This document shows positions 14,304 to 22,924 of a stretch of DNA of 25,659 bases, piece by piece. A program made the position numbers and the translations under genes. Each line of letters opens with the position of its first letter. Position 1 is the first letter of the stretch. Below the pieces are notes generated by a model that had not been told where the DNA came from, did no database searches, and was given only the letters and a program-made list of their open reading frames with translations. The stretch is taken from positions 1 through 25,659 of the forward strand of contig URDS01000025.1 of NCBI GenBank assembly GCA_900546635.1. Direction: 5' to 3'. This DNA comes from an uncultured Eubacteriales bacterium. Its GTDB lineage: Bacteria; Bacillota; Clostridia; Oscillospirales; CAG-272.

Positions 14304-15824
14304 TTACTCATATTTATATTTATATTGTACTTCACTAAGAAGATCCCACAGCAGATTGATCGTGTACACGGCAAAAATCATGGCAATTACAAAATCAACC
14401 AGCCAAGCCACCTCAAATTTCGGAAAATAGACATAACCGCCGGGGGCGGTAGCGTCGTTTCTGAGTTTTACCGATTGCACATCGACAACAAAATAAAAAT
14501 ACAAAATGCTCATCACAGACATAAGTCCCGCCCACACGCGCATCACAACCGTTTTGCGTGAAAAAACCATATAAAGCGGCCGAGAACTGCTGGAAATCTC
14601 CGTGACTGCATCCATACCGGTGTGCGCCCTTGTCACTTCCCGGATCACCATCGCAAGCGCAAAGACTGTTGCAAGGAAAGCAATCTGTTCTACCGCGTTG
14701 CAGAGCGCATACGGCAAATACAGCGTTTGAGCCCGCTCGATCTTATGAACAGAATTATACACATACTCGCGGGTAAAGATCAGCATCGTGGCAAATGTCG
14801 CCGAAGAACAAAGCAAATACGCAAAAGACGCAATTTTTAGCCGCCTCGCAGCCTTCGGCGCATATTTTGCGATCGCAGCCGCAGCCGCAAAGAACAAAAT
14901 CGCAGATACAAAGTCGGGCAACCAGTTGATCTCATCCACGTACAAATCGACCGAAAACAGAGCGGCAAAAGATGCAAGCAGCATAAAAATATGCACGCGG
15001 CGCAGAACAAAAAATCCGGTTTTCGGAACAACCTCGGTATCATACAAAGCAGACATACTGTCCCAAAATTCCGTATGGCCGGAAAGATATTTGACATAGC
15101 GATACAGGGAAACAAACCAAATAAGGCCGGCAATCAAGGCAATGCAGAAAGCCAGCGCAATCAGAACCGGCCTGAAATTCAGCATCGTCATCCCCTCCGG
15201 CGTCACATATCCCGTGCTGTCATAGGGGACAAGCAGCGTCAGTTCCGGGAGTACCGACATTGCAAACTTGATCATAAAAAATACCGCCGTCAATCTCGTA
15301 TAAATCCAGTCGGCCTGCTGAGAACGCCGTAGCTGCCGTCGCTGCGCCAGACGCGAAAACCACCCGGCACGTGCCGAAACATTTTTCCGCTCTCTGAAAA
15401 TTCTCCGCTTTTTCTTATCCGGGCATCCGTATAGAAACGCACCGCCCTCCCGGCGGGTGCCCAGGTACACAAGTCCCTGAAACAGCAGATAAAATGCGCG
15501 CACACCGAACACAACTTCCGCCACCGAAAAACAAAATGAGAAAAGCAAAACAGTGGTTTGCTCACCGACATTTGCCGCCGTAATCCCAAACATGAGCAGA
15601 AGCGCGGGAATTTTCGCAAAAGAAATCCAGAACATCTGAATAAATGCGCCTCTGGCATCCGCAAGCTCCGTGCACAAATCACAGAGCTTTCCGATGGCGC
15701 CGAGAATCAAAAGATACCCAATCGCATCCGGCAATACATCTATCATATTGACATTCGGATTCAACAGGAAAAACAGACCAACACTCAACATTCCGAAACG
15801 GATCACTTTTCTTCGCTTTTTCAT
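14304..15824 (-). CDS. Polytopic membrane protein of unknown function (with LPD-helix repeats)
   Basis: I do not recognise a named family. The 506-residue protein has about ten hydrophobic segments and a strongly basic cytoplasmic-type loop at about 136-170 (KKKRRIFRERK, RRQLRRSQQ). A motif recurs: NMIDVLPDAIGYLLI (26-40), DEINWLPDFVSAILFF (297-312) and EVAWLVDFVIAMIFA (471-485), each leading into a helix. This suggests internal duplication of a helix-pair unit. A Ser-rich stretch (SSSSRP, 411-416) separates the last helices. The C-terminus is charged (EVQYKYKYE). The ATG at 15824 overlaps the stop of the preceding membrane gene by 4 bases, so the two are translated together, downstream of secA. 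No catalytic motif is visible. Confidence 0.8.
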   Translation of the reverse strand: MKKRRKVIRFGMLSVGLFFLLNPNVNMIDVLPDAIGYLLILGAIGKLCDLCTELADARGAFIQMFWISFAKIPALLLMFGITAANVGEQTTVLLFSFCFSVAEVVFGVRAFYLLFQGLVYLGTRREGGAFLYGCPDKKKRRIFRERKNVSARAGWFSRLAQRRQLRRSQQADWIYTRLTAVFFMIKFAMSVLPELTLLVPYDSTGYVTPEGMTMLNFRPVLIALAFCIALIAGLIWFVSLYRYVKYLSGHTEFWDSMSALYDTEVVPKTGFFVLRRVHIFMLLASFAALFSVDLYVDEINWLPDFVSAILFFAAAAAIAKYAPKAARRLKIASFAYLLCSSATFATMLIFTREYVYNSVHKIERAQTLYLPYALCNAVEQIAFLATVFALAMVIREVTRAHTGMDAVTEISSSSRPLYMVFSRKTVVMRVWAGLMSVMSILYFYFVVDVQSVKLRNDATAPGGYVYFPKFEVAWLVDFVIAMIFAVYTINLLWDLLSEVQYKYKYE

Positions 15825-16393
15825 GTAGCCTCCCCGTCAAAACTGATTTTTGCATAAGCGCTGTACAGCATAATCGCGGAATACAACTGCCAAAACAGAC
15901 GAAAAAGAAACAGCGGAATTTGAAAATATGCCGAAATATGTGCCACAAAATCAACAAAATACAGGCCGTCCAGCGTTAAACCGATCAAATAATACGCCAC
16001 ACACATCACAATGCAAAACGCCGCTCGCCGACAAATCCGCAAAAGCCCGACCTCGCGCGCAAGATCATATACGGCACGGCACAGCAGGATGTGAAAAGCA
16101 AACCAGAGCAGCATATCCGCATAATTCTGTACAGCCGTATAATTCGTCAGCCCGATTCCGAGCGCACCGGCGAGGCTCTCGCCGATCGGGAAAAAGGCAT
16201 CAATCAGGCGATAAGCCCCAAGCAGCGCCATCGGCACCGTAAGATAAAAACTATAGCGAAAATACGCGCCGTAGGGGCGCAACCGCCAAAGCGCATATCC
16301 CATCATGCAAAAGGCGATCAAATCCGTATATTCGGGACGAACGAAATTGAGTATGCGCAGCAGATAGCCGATAAACAGTACGCCGAGTCCCAT
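15821..16393 (-). CDS. Small polytopic membrane protein of unknown function, coupled to secA
   Basis: A 190-residue protein with about six hydrophobic segments. The N-terminal GVLFIGYLLRILNF, then PEYTDLIAFCMMGYALWRL, resembles the D-x-I plus helix motif of its downstream partner, so the two may be distant relatives. No enzyme motif is visible and I cannot assign a family. The ATG at 16393 overlaps the secA stop by one base (TAATG), and the gene ends in a 4-base overlap with the 506-residue membrane protein. This arrangement indicates one transcript with secA and probably reinitiation of translation. A role near the Sec machinery is possible only by position. Confidence 0.78.
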   Translation of the reverse strand: MGLGVLFIGYLLRILNFVRPEYTDLIAFCMMGYALWRLRPYGAYFRYSFYLTVPMALLGAYRLIDAFFPIGESLAGALGIGLTNYTAVQNYADMLLWFAFHILLCRAVYDLAREVGLLRICRRAAFCIVMCVAYYLIGLTLDGLYFVDFVAHISAYFQIPLFLFRLFWQLYSAIMLYSAYAKISFDGEAT

Positions 16394-19146
16394 TATTCCG
16401 CTTTATCCTCGTTCATGCCGCAGCATTTTTTATACTTTTTCCCGCTCCCGCATGGGCACGGATCGTTGCGGCCTACTTTTTGCGCTTTACGAACCGGCTC
16501 GCGGCGCGTGGGCATTTTGCCGCCTGCAAATCCCTCAATCAGCGGCTTTGCCACCTGCTTGCGCTCAATCGGCGCCTCCTTGCGCGGCAGCGCGGAAAGT
16601 ACGCGCAGCACCGTGGCTTCTTTGATGTCGGCGATCATATTGTCAAACATATCCGCGCCCTGAATGCGGTATTCCGTGATCGGATTCCGCTGCGCATATG
16701 CGTTCAAACCGATGCTTCCCTTTAATTCATCCATCGCATCGATATGATCCATCCATTTTTCGTCTACCGTGCGAAGCAGCAGCGTGCGCTCAATTTCACG
16801 CATATCAATTCCGGCTGATTTCCAAAGCGCTTCTCTGTTTTCATAGAGCTTAAACGCGCCCGCAGAAGCCGCCTCGGCAAGCTCAGTTTCCTGCATCGCG
16901 CGAATCTGCTCCTCTGTATTCTCCAGCTTGAGCACGGCACCCGCAAAGCTGGTCAACAGACCGTCATAATTATAGTGTTCCTCACCATCATGCCCGACGA
17001 AGGACATAACCATACCGCGCGCAACCGTATCAATCCATTCGCGGATCAATCCGCCGAGATCACGTCCCTCAAGCACATCGCGGCGCTGCTTGTAAATGAT
17101 CTCGCGCTGCTGATTCATAACATCGTCGTAGGTGAGGACGTTCTTTCTCCGATTGAAGTTCTGATCCTCGATCCGTTTCTGCGCCGATTCAATATTGTTG
17201 GAAAGAATTTTTGCGTCGATCGGCGTATCTTCGTCAAGACCGAGCTTGTCTACCATATTAAACAGCCTGTCTCCGCCGAACAAGCGCATCAGATCATCTT
17301 CAAGGGAAATATAGAATTTTGACTGCCCCGGATCGCCCTGACGCCCCGAACGGCCGCGAAGCTGATTGTCTATCCGACGGCTCTCATGGCGCTCGGTGCC
17401 AAGGATAAACAATCCGCCGGCTTCTCTGACGCGGTCTGCTTCGGGTTTGATTTCTTCTTTGTACTTTTCATAGAGTTCCGAGAAAGTCTTGCGGGCACCG
17501 AGTACGGCTTCATCCTCTGTATGCGCGCTGCCGGTCGAAAGCATGATGAGTTCTTCGTCAATCCCCATCTTTCGCATCTCGGACTTTGCCAGAAACTCAG
17601 GATTGCCGCCGAGCATAATATCCGTACCGCGCCCGGCCATGTTGGTCGAAATCGTAACCGCGCCGAATTTTCCGGCCTGCGCGACGATCTCCGCTTCTTT
17701 TTCATGATGCTTTGCGTTGAGGACAACATGCGCAATGCCGTTTTTCTTCAGTTCGGCCGACAACTCTTCACTCTTTTCAATCGAAACCGTACCGACCAAA
17801 ACCGGCTGTCCCTTTTCATGGCACTCGATAATTTTCTGCACAATCGCCCGGTATTTTCCGGCGCGGGTCTTATATACCGCATCCGAAAAATCATTGCGGA
17901 TCATCGGGCGATTCGTCGGAACTACGACAACGTCGAGGTTATAAATCTCACGAAATTCGGTCTCCTCGGTCAAAGCGGTACCGGTCATACCCGACAGTTT
18001 TTTATACAGGCGGAAATAGTTCTGGAATGTGACGGTCGCGAGCGTTTTGGATTCCTTTTCGACGTTCACATGCTCCTTGGCCTCAATGGCCTGATGCAAT
18101 CCGTTATTGTAGCGGCGTCCGGGCATAAGGCGTCCGGTAAACGCATCCACAATGATAACCTCGCCGCCCTTGACCACATAATCCACGTCCCGCTTCATAA
18201 TACCGTGCGCGCGAATGGCCTGATTGACATGGTGCGCAAGCGTGGAATTGGCGGGGTCGGCATAATCCTCCAAATTAAAATAGGCTTCTGCTTTGGCAAT
18301 GCCGCTCGCCGTCAAGACAACCGTGCGCGCCTTTTCATCCACAACATAATCGGCGTCGGCAGAGATTTCCTCAATCTCTTGCTTATCATCGGTCTCTTTA
18401 ATCACCATTTTTTTCAGGGTGCGTGCAAAGCGCTCGGCAATCTCATACATTTCAGTTGATTTTTCACCCTCGCCTGAAATAATCAGCGGCGTGCGCGCTT
18501 CATCAATCAAAATAGAGTCAACCTCGTCCACGATGGCAAAGCTGTGACCGCGCTGCACCATCTGCGCCTTATACACAACCATATTATCGCGCAAATAATC
18601 GAAACCAAATTCATTATTGGTTCCGTACGTGATATCGGCCTGATAGGCCTTGTGCTTTTCATCCGGCATCTGTCCGTGTACGACAAGTCCGGTTTTTAGA
18701 CCCAAAAACTCATATACACGCCCCATTTCTTCGCTGTCGCGCCGCGCCAGATAATCATTCACCGTTACGATATGCACGCCGTCACCGGTCAGTGCGTTCA
18801 GATAAGCCGGCATGGTTGCAACCAGCGTTTTACCCTCGCCGGTTTTCATTTCGGCGATTCGCCCCTGATGCAAAATAATTCCGCCGAGGATCTGTACATA
18901 AAACGGGCGTTTGCCGAGCACACGCCAGTCCGCCTCACGCACAAGCGCGAAAGCGTCCGGCAAAATGTCGTCCAGCGTTTCCCCACCGGCCAACCGCTCT
19001 TTGAGGACTGCCGTCTGCGCGCGGAGTTCATCTTCTCCCATTGCCTCATATTTCGGCGCAAGCGCATCGACCATGTCCGCCGTCACTTTCAGTTTTTTGA
19101 TCTGATGGTCGCTGTAGGTTCCAAATACTTTTGCAAAAAGTCCCAT
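16393..19146 (-). CDS. secA: Preprotein translocase ATPase SecA
   Basis: SecA is the motor that pushes preproteins through SecYEG using ATP. The 917-residue protein has Walker A MKTGEGKT (100-107), TYGTNNEFGFDYLRDNM, Walker B DEVD (207-210) followed by SILIDEARTPLIISG, the preprotein-crosslinking region, the second nucleotide domain (ISTNMAGRGTDIMLGG, QLRGRSGRQGD), the helical scaffold, and a C-terminal zinc-binding SEC-C tail (VGRNDPCPCGSGKKYKKCCG, first Cys at 897). A SEC-C tail is usual for the main housekeeping SecA, which binds SecB or ribosomes. GGAGG lies 11 bases before the ATG at 19146. Two membrane-protein genes follow without a gap. Confidence 0.98.
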   Translation of the reverse strand: MGLFAKVFGTYSDHQIKKLKVTADMVDALAPKYEAMGEDELRAQTAVLKERLAGGETLDDILPDAFALVREADWRVLGKRPFYVQILGGIILHQGRIAEMKTGEGKTLVATMPAYLNALTGDGVHIVTVNDYLARRDSEEMGRVYEFLGLKTGLVVHGQMPDEKHKAYQADITYGTNNEFGFDYLRDNMVVYKAQMVQRGHSFAIVDEVDSILIDEARTPLIISGEGEKSTEMYEIAERFARTLKKMVIKETDDKQEIEEISADADYVVDEKARTVVLTASGIAKAEAYFNLEDYADPANSTLAHHVNQAIRAHGIMKRDVDYVVKGGEVIIVDAFTGRLMPGRRYNNGLHQAIEAKEHVNVEKESKTLATVTFQNYFRLYKKLSGMTGTALTEETEFREIYNLDVVVVPTNRPMIRNDFSDAVYKTRAGKYRAIVQKIIECHEKGQPVLVGTVSIEKSEELSAELKKNGIAHVVLNAKHHEKEAEIVAQAGKFGAVTISTNMAGRGTDIMLGGNPEFLAKSEMRKMGIDEELIMLSTGSAHTEDEAVLGARKTFSELYEKYKEEIKPEADRVREAGGLFILGTERHESRRIDNQLRGRSGRQGDPGQSKFYISLEDDLMRLFGGDRLFNMVDKLGLDEDTPIDAKILSNNIESAQKRIEDQNFNRRKNVLTYDDVMNQQREIIYKQRRDVLEGRDLGGLIREWIDTVARGMVMSFVGHDGEEHYNYDGLLTSFAGAVLKLENTEEQIRAMQETELAEAASAGAFKLYENREALWKSAGIDMREIERTLLLRTVDEKWMDHIDAMDELKGSIGLNAYAQRNPITEYRIQGADMFDNMIADIKEATVLRVLSALPRKEAPIERKQVAKPLIEGFAGGKMPTRREPVRKAQKVGRNDPCPCGSGKKYKKCCGMNEDKAE

Positions 19147-19224
19147 TCCTATAGTTTCCTCCGCTGTCTGCGTGAAATTTTCATGAACACTTTATTATAC
19201 TACATTTATTTATAATATACCATA

Positions 19225-19256
19225 GTATTTTAGAATTTTGTCCTGCACTTTCCCAA
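19225..19256 (-). promoter_or_regulatory. Possible secA promoter region
   Basis: On the minus strand TTGGGA (19256-19251) and TAAAAT (just downstream, near 19232-19227) lie about 18 bases apart. A second possible -10, TATAAT, occurs closer to the gene (near 19196) but has no good -35. The choice is uncertain. The upstream box overlaps a direct repeat shared with the trmL promoter. Confidence 0.4.
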
Positions 19257-19310
19257 AATTCACAATAAAATCATATTTAACCGCCCCGATATTGCGCTTT
19301 CCCAAAATTC
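19248..19310. repeat. Direct repeat pair in the secA/trmL divergent promoter region
   Basis: CTTTCCCAAAATTC occurs at 19248-19261 and again at 19297-19310, 49 bases apart. Extending upstream, the copies match at 17 of 18 positions (TGCRCTTTCCCAAAATTC). The second copy overlaps the spacer of the trmL promoter; the first overlaps the possible secA -35. Confidence 0.75.
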
Positions 19311-19320
19311 GTGATACAAT
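19292..19320 (+). promoter_or_regulatory. Promoter of trmL
   Basis: TTGCGC (19292-19297) and TACAAT (19315-19320) are 17 bases apart, about 30 bases before the trmL ATG. Confidence 0.7.
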
Positions 19321-19351
19321 CGAATCATTGAAAACCAACGGGGAGAATTGT

Positions 19352-19846
19352 ATGAACAGCATCAACATCGTCCTTTTAGAACCGGAAATTCCGCAAAATA
19401 CAGGCAACATCGCGCGCACCTGCGCCGCCACCGGCGCCGCGCTGCATCTGATTCGGCCGCTCGGCTTTGAAATCGACGATAAAAAGCTAAAGCGCGCCGG
19501 GCTGGATTATTGGAATGAACTGAACATTACCTATTACGATAATCTGGCCGATTTTCTTGTAAAAAATCCAAACGCGGAAATTTTTTATTACAGTACCAAA
19601 GCGCCGCGCGCCTATACCGAAATCTATTATCCGCGTCCCGTTTTTCTGATGTTCGGAAAGGAAACGAAAGGCCTTCCGGAAGAATTGCTCGAAGCGCATC
19701 TCGACCGCACGGTGCGCATTCCCATGCGCGACCATCTGAGGAGTTTAAACCTTTCAAATTCGGTCGCGGTCGGCGTCTATGAGGTTCTCCGTCAACACGG
19801 CTTTGACGGTTTGAGCGAAGCCGGAAAATATAAACAATCGCCGTAA
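19352..19846 (+). CDS. trmL: tRNA (cytidine(34)-2'-O)-methyltransferase TrmL
   Basis: TrmL, a SPOUT methyltransferase, 2'-O-methylates the wobble base of certain leucine tRNAs using S-adenosylmethionine. The 164-residue protein is close to the family length. It shows the three SPOUT motifs: EIPQNTGNIARTCAATGAAL (residues 12-31), FLMFGKETKGLPEEL with the SAM-binding loop, and the knot-forming RSLNLSNSVAVGVYEVLRQ near the C-terminus. It also has the family segment RAGLDYWNEL. The ATG at 19352 follows GGGGAG by seven bases, while the in-frame ATG at 19238 lies upstream of the promoter and is rejected. It stands alone, divergent from secA, and ends at a terminator shared with the converging pgm operon. 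Confidence 0.95.
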   Translation: MNSINIVLLEPEIPQNTGNIARTCAATGAALHLIRPLGFEIDDKKLKRAGLDYWNELNITYYDNLADFLVKNPNAEIFYYSTKAPRAYTEIYYPRPVFLMFGKETKGLPEELLEAHLDRTVRIPMRDHLRSLNLSNSVAVGVYEVLRQHGFDGLSEAGKYKQSP

Positions 19847-19868
19847 AAAACGCTGAAGACAATCTCTT

Positions 19869-19926
19869 GCAAAACAGAACCCGGCAAAGCCGCATCCTAT
19901 CGTGACTTTGCCGGGTTCTGTTTTGC
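19869..19926. terminator. Bidirectional terminator between trmL and pgm
   Basis: A perfect 21-bp inverted repeat (19869-19889 and 19906-19926; core AACAGAACCCGGCAAAG) encloses a 16-base loop. The outer A/T-rich bases supply T-runs in both directions. It sits between two converging genes and would end both transcripts. Confidence 0.9.
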
Positions 19927-19955
19927 TTATACCAGCATTTTTGAAGCCCCTGCGC

Positions 19956-21689
19956 TTATTTTACAAGCCGGTCGGTCTGCGCGGCATAGGCGCGCAGCTT
20001 TTCGTCAAGCGTATCTGCATCCGCCGCGCCGGCAAGATAATAAATTTTAATTTTCGGCTCTGTACCGGACGGACGAATAACGGCAACATCGCCGTTTTCC
20101 AGACCATAATACAGTACGTCCGATTTCGGGAGTCCTGTCGATTCGCAGCGGCCGTCGGAAAGATAGGTGATCGTCTTTGCCTGATAGTCGCCGATAAACG
20201 CAACCGCAAAACCGCCGATTTCCCGCGGCGGAGTCTGACGAAGCGCCTGCATCGTAGCGGTGCGGCGCGCGATGCCGTCAAGTCCCTCCATATAAACATC
20301 CATAGACTTTTCGCCGTAATAGCCGTAACGCGCATAAATACTTTGCAGCGCATCATACAGCGTCATATTTTTCGCTTTATAGTAAGCAGCCATTTCTACG
20401 GCAAGCATAGCTGCGCAAACCGCATCCTTATCACGCGCATACGTCCCCTTGAGATAGCCGTAGCTCTCCTCAAAACCAAACAAAAACGTGCCTTTCCCCT
20501 CGGTTTCGTGATTTTTAATCACCTCACCGATAAATTTAAAGCCGGTCAGTACATTATACAGCTTTACGCCGTTTGCGCGGCAAATCGCGGTGGCAAGTTC
20601 GGTGGATACAATGGTTTTGACGGCATAACCGTCAACGGGAATGCCGTCCCCCTCACGCAGCGCCGTGAAAATATAATCCAACAGCAGCGCGGCCATCTGG
20701 TTGCCCGTAATGGCGACGAATTTGCCGTCCGCCGCGCGGGTCATCGCCCCCATACGGTCGCTGTCCGGGTCGGTTGCGACAATTATATCGCTTTGCACTG
20801 CGTCCGCCAGACGAATACCAAGCGTAAACGCATCCGGCAGTTCCGGATTCGGCTTTTTCACCGTCGGGAAATCGCCGTCCAGCGCCATTTGCTCATCGAC
20901 CGTATACAGATGTTTGAGTCCGCTCCGGCGAAGCGCTTCGGGCACCAGGCGATAACCCGCGCCGTGCAAAGGCGTATATACGACACGGAGCGTCTCGGCC
21001 ACAGCCGGAATCGCCTCTTTGTTCACTCTTTGCGCCAATACGTTTTCAAGATATTTCGCGTCGATTTCGGTGCCGATGATCTGTATATTTCCGGCGGACA
21101 CAGCCTCGTCAAAATCCGAACGCCGCACATCTTTAAAAATATCGAGTTCCCGCGTCTTGGCCGAAATCACGTCGGCATGCTCCGGCGGCAGCTGCGCGCC
21201 GTCCTCCCAATAAGCTTTATAGCCGTTATACTCCTTGGGATTGTGCGATGCGGTAATGTTGATACCGGCAATACATCCGAGTTCGCGGATCGCGAAAGAA
21301 AGTTCGGGCGTCGGACGCACGCCGTCAAAAATATACGCCCGTATCCCGTTTGCCGAAAGCACCTCCGCCGCAGTGCGAGCAAACCGCTCGGAATGATTGC
21401 GGCTGTCATAGGCGATAACCACACCGCGCGCCGCGGCGTCTTTTCCCTCCAGCAGAATCATCTCGGCCATACCCTGCGTCGCATGCGCCACGGTATAGAC
21501 ATTCATTTTGTTGGTGCCGGCGCCCATCGTTCCGCGCAAACCGCCGGTGCCGAACTCCAGATAGCCCAAAAAGCGCATCTCAATCTCGGCAGGATCATCC
21601 CGCAATGCAAGCAGTTCCCGGCGGCTTTCTTCATCCAAAGCCGAGCTTTCCAACCATTGTCTGTAAGAATCCATATACGTTTCTGCCAT
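19956..21689 (-). CDS. pgm: Phosphoglucomutase / phosphomannomutase (alpha-D-phosphohexomutase)
   Basis: This enzyme interconverts hexose 1- and 6-phosphates, supplying glucose-1-phosphate or mannose-1-phosphate for polysaccharides. The 577-residue protein has the four family landmarks: the catalytic serine loop TASHNP (146-151, Ser148), the Mg-binding loop DPDSDR (307-312), the sugar-binding GFEESYGY, and the phosphate-binding RPSGTEPKIKIY near the C-terminus. The length matches the PgcA-type enzymes of Firmicutes. The ATG at 21689 is chosen because a start at 21779 would run 64 bases into the upstream TSCPD gene; GGGGAG lies about 12 bases upstream, slightly far. It is last in the htpG operon. 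Glucose versus mannose preference cannot be read from the motifs. Confidence 0.94.
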   Translation of the reverse strand: MAETYMDSYRQWLESSALDEESRRELLALRDDPAEIEMRFLGYLEFGTGGLRGTMGAGTNKMNVYTVAHATQGMAEMILLEGKDAAARGVVIAYDSRNHSERFARTAAEVLSANGIRAYIFDGVRPTPELSFAIRELGCIAGINITASHNPKEYNGYKAYWEDGAQLPPEHADVISAKTRELDIFKDVRRSDFDEAVSAGNIQIIGTEIDAKYLENVLAQRVNKEAIPAVAETLRVVYTPLHGAGYRLVPEALRRSGLKHLYTVDEQMALDGDFPTVKKPNPELPDAFTLGIRLADAVQSDIIVATDPDSDRMGAMTRAADGKFVAITGNQMAALLLDYIFTALREGDGIPVDGYAVKTIVSTELATAICRANGVKLYNVLTGFKFIGEVIKNHETEGKGTFLFGFEESYGYLKGTYARDKDAVCAAMLAVEMAAYYKAKNMTLYDALQSIYARYGYYGEKSMDVYMEGLDGIARRTATMQALRQTPPREIGGFAVAFIGDYQAKTITYLSDGRCESTGLPKSDVLYYGLENGDVAVIRPSGTEPKIKIYYLAGAADADTLDEKLRAYAAQTDRLVK

Positions 21690-21715
21690 AGTATTCGTTT
21701 TCTCCCCTATAAAAA

Positions 21716-21964
21716 TTACCGGTTTTCCTCCAACGCACGCGCAAGCTGATCCGGGCAGGAAGTCCCTCTGCCGCCGCAATTGATTCCGCGCAGACGCCGA
21801 ATTGCTTCATCCACCGGCATGCCCCGAACCAAAGCGCCGATCCCCTGCGTATTCCCGCTGCATCCGCCGACAAAATGAACTTCTTTCACAACGCCGTCTT
21901 CGATCACGGCATGTATCTTTCTCGAACACACGCCGCGAGGCGTATATACAATCTCTTTTTCCAT
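21716..21964 (-). CDS. TSCPD domain protein, TIGR03905 type
   Basis: An 82-residue protein containing little but a TSCPD domain. It has four cysteines in family positions (GVCSRK, GGCSGN, INCGGRGTSCPDQL), ending in the diagnostic GTSCPDQLARAL. TSCPD is also found at the C-terminus of some class II ribonucleotide reductases, where the cysteines probably bind metal or take part in redox chemistry. The role of the stand-alone form is not known. GAGGG lies six bases before the ATG at 21964. It lies 9 bases after the PDT-like gene and 26 bases before pgm, so it is probably on the htpG transcript. It is common in Clostridia, often as a single gene. Confidence 0.9.
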   Translation of the reverse strand: MEKEIVYTPRGVCSRKIHAVIEDGVVKEVHFVGGCSGNTQGIGALVRGMPVDEAIRRLRGINCGGRGTSCPDQLARALEENR

Positions 21965-21973
21965 AAGTATCCC

Positions 21974-22924
21974 TCAGCTTATCAATTCATAAATTCCTTT
22001 CAACGTATAATCCGCACGAATCAGATTTAAAAACAGCAGCAGCGCAAACAGCGCCGCTTCCCCGCCGCCGAATGTGCAAATATGCGCGTATCCGTCCGTA
22101 TAACCCAGCGGCACAGATACCGTTTTGATCAGCCGCACGCCGAGCACGGGCACAGCGGCAAACAACTTCGGCAACAGCGTTTCATCCAATCCGGACAAAC
22201 GAATCGCGATATACTGATTTCCGGTACTGTCTATGATGCTGCGAAAATTCTGACAAAGCAAGGCGTATCTGGTTAAAGCACCCTCTGCTCCGCTTACTTC
22301 GGCAACACGCGCAATCAAGAGTTCGTACCGCTCCATCATCGACAGGAATGTGAGCAATATACCATCGCGGTTGTTTTCAAGCGGCAAAATGCAATATTCC
22401 GATTCACCGGACACGACCGCTTCGCAGGCATCGATAAACGAACGAGCGGGCGCAGCTTTAAGAGCCGGTAATTTCTTCTGAAACAGTGAAAACACATCGG
22501 AAAACAATTCACCGGTAACAAAGGCAACGCCGCCGTTTTTTTCTCCGTCTCCGCCGCGATCTAAAAACAGCGCCGGCGCCGGACGAAACTTGGCCGCAGT
22601 ACGAAGCGCATGGGTCAGTTTACTGCAAAATTCGGCCACATACACGCCCTCATCCGTGGAAAGCTTGGCTTCCGCAAGCGTGCGGTTTTCTTCAATGACA
22701 AGATCGGAAACGACCGCGTTTACAAACGGCGCGGCCGAAAGTTCCTCACGAAAATCCTCCACGGGGAAAAACTTTTTCCCGCGCAGCATACGCGCGATCC
22801 GCGCGGCCGTGATTTCCGCCGCTTCGCTGATATTCGCACTGACGCGCTCGCACACGGAGGCTTCCTGATTATAATAACGTTCTATATTATTCAGTGCATT
22901 TTTTAAAAATTCGCCCCCGGCCAT
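21974..22924 (-). CDS. Divergent prephenate dehydratase/ACT-like protein, function unknown
   Basis: A 316-residue soluble protein not assigned to a named family. Residues about 131-215 resemble the first half of a prephenate dehydratase: GGVAFVTGELFSDVF as the opening strand, then FIDACEAVVSGESEYCILPLENN (163-185), closely matching the family's EAV..GEADYGVLPIENS segment. ALTRYALL (216-223) is at the position of the catalytic TRF motif. The remaining residues (238-316) look like an ACT domain. The first 110 residues are mostly helical, with no chorismate mutase motif I can see. The second PDT lobe seems shortened. It may be a regulatory or inactive relative rather than PheA. The start overlaps the htpG stop by one base (TAATG). 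Confidence 0.6.
   Translation of the reverse strand: MAGGEFLKNALNNIERYYNQEASVCERVSANISEAAEITAARIARMLRGKKFFPVEDFREELSAAPFVNAVVSDLVIEENRTLAEAKLSTDEGVYVAEFCSKLTHALRTAAKFRPAPALFLDRGGDGEKNGGVAFVTGELFSDVFSLFQKKLPALKAAPARSFIDACEAVVSGESEYCILPLENNRDGILLTFLSMMERYELLIARVAEVSGAEGALTRYALLCQNFRSIIDSTGNQYIAIRLSGLDETLLPKLFAAVPVLGVRLIKTVSVPLGYTDGYAHICTFGGGEAALFALLLFLNLIRADYTLKGIYELIS

Noticed and set aside
19902..21749. 615-codon plus-strand open frame opposite pgm
   Set aside because: It is antisense to a fully motif-supported phosphohexomutase and starts beside the terminator; its composition is unlike a real protein.
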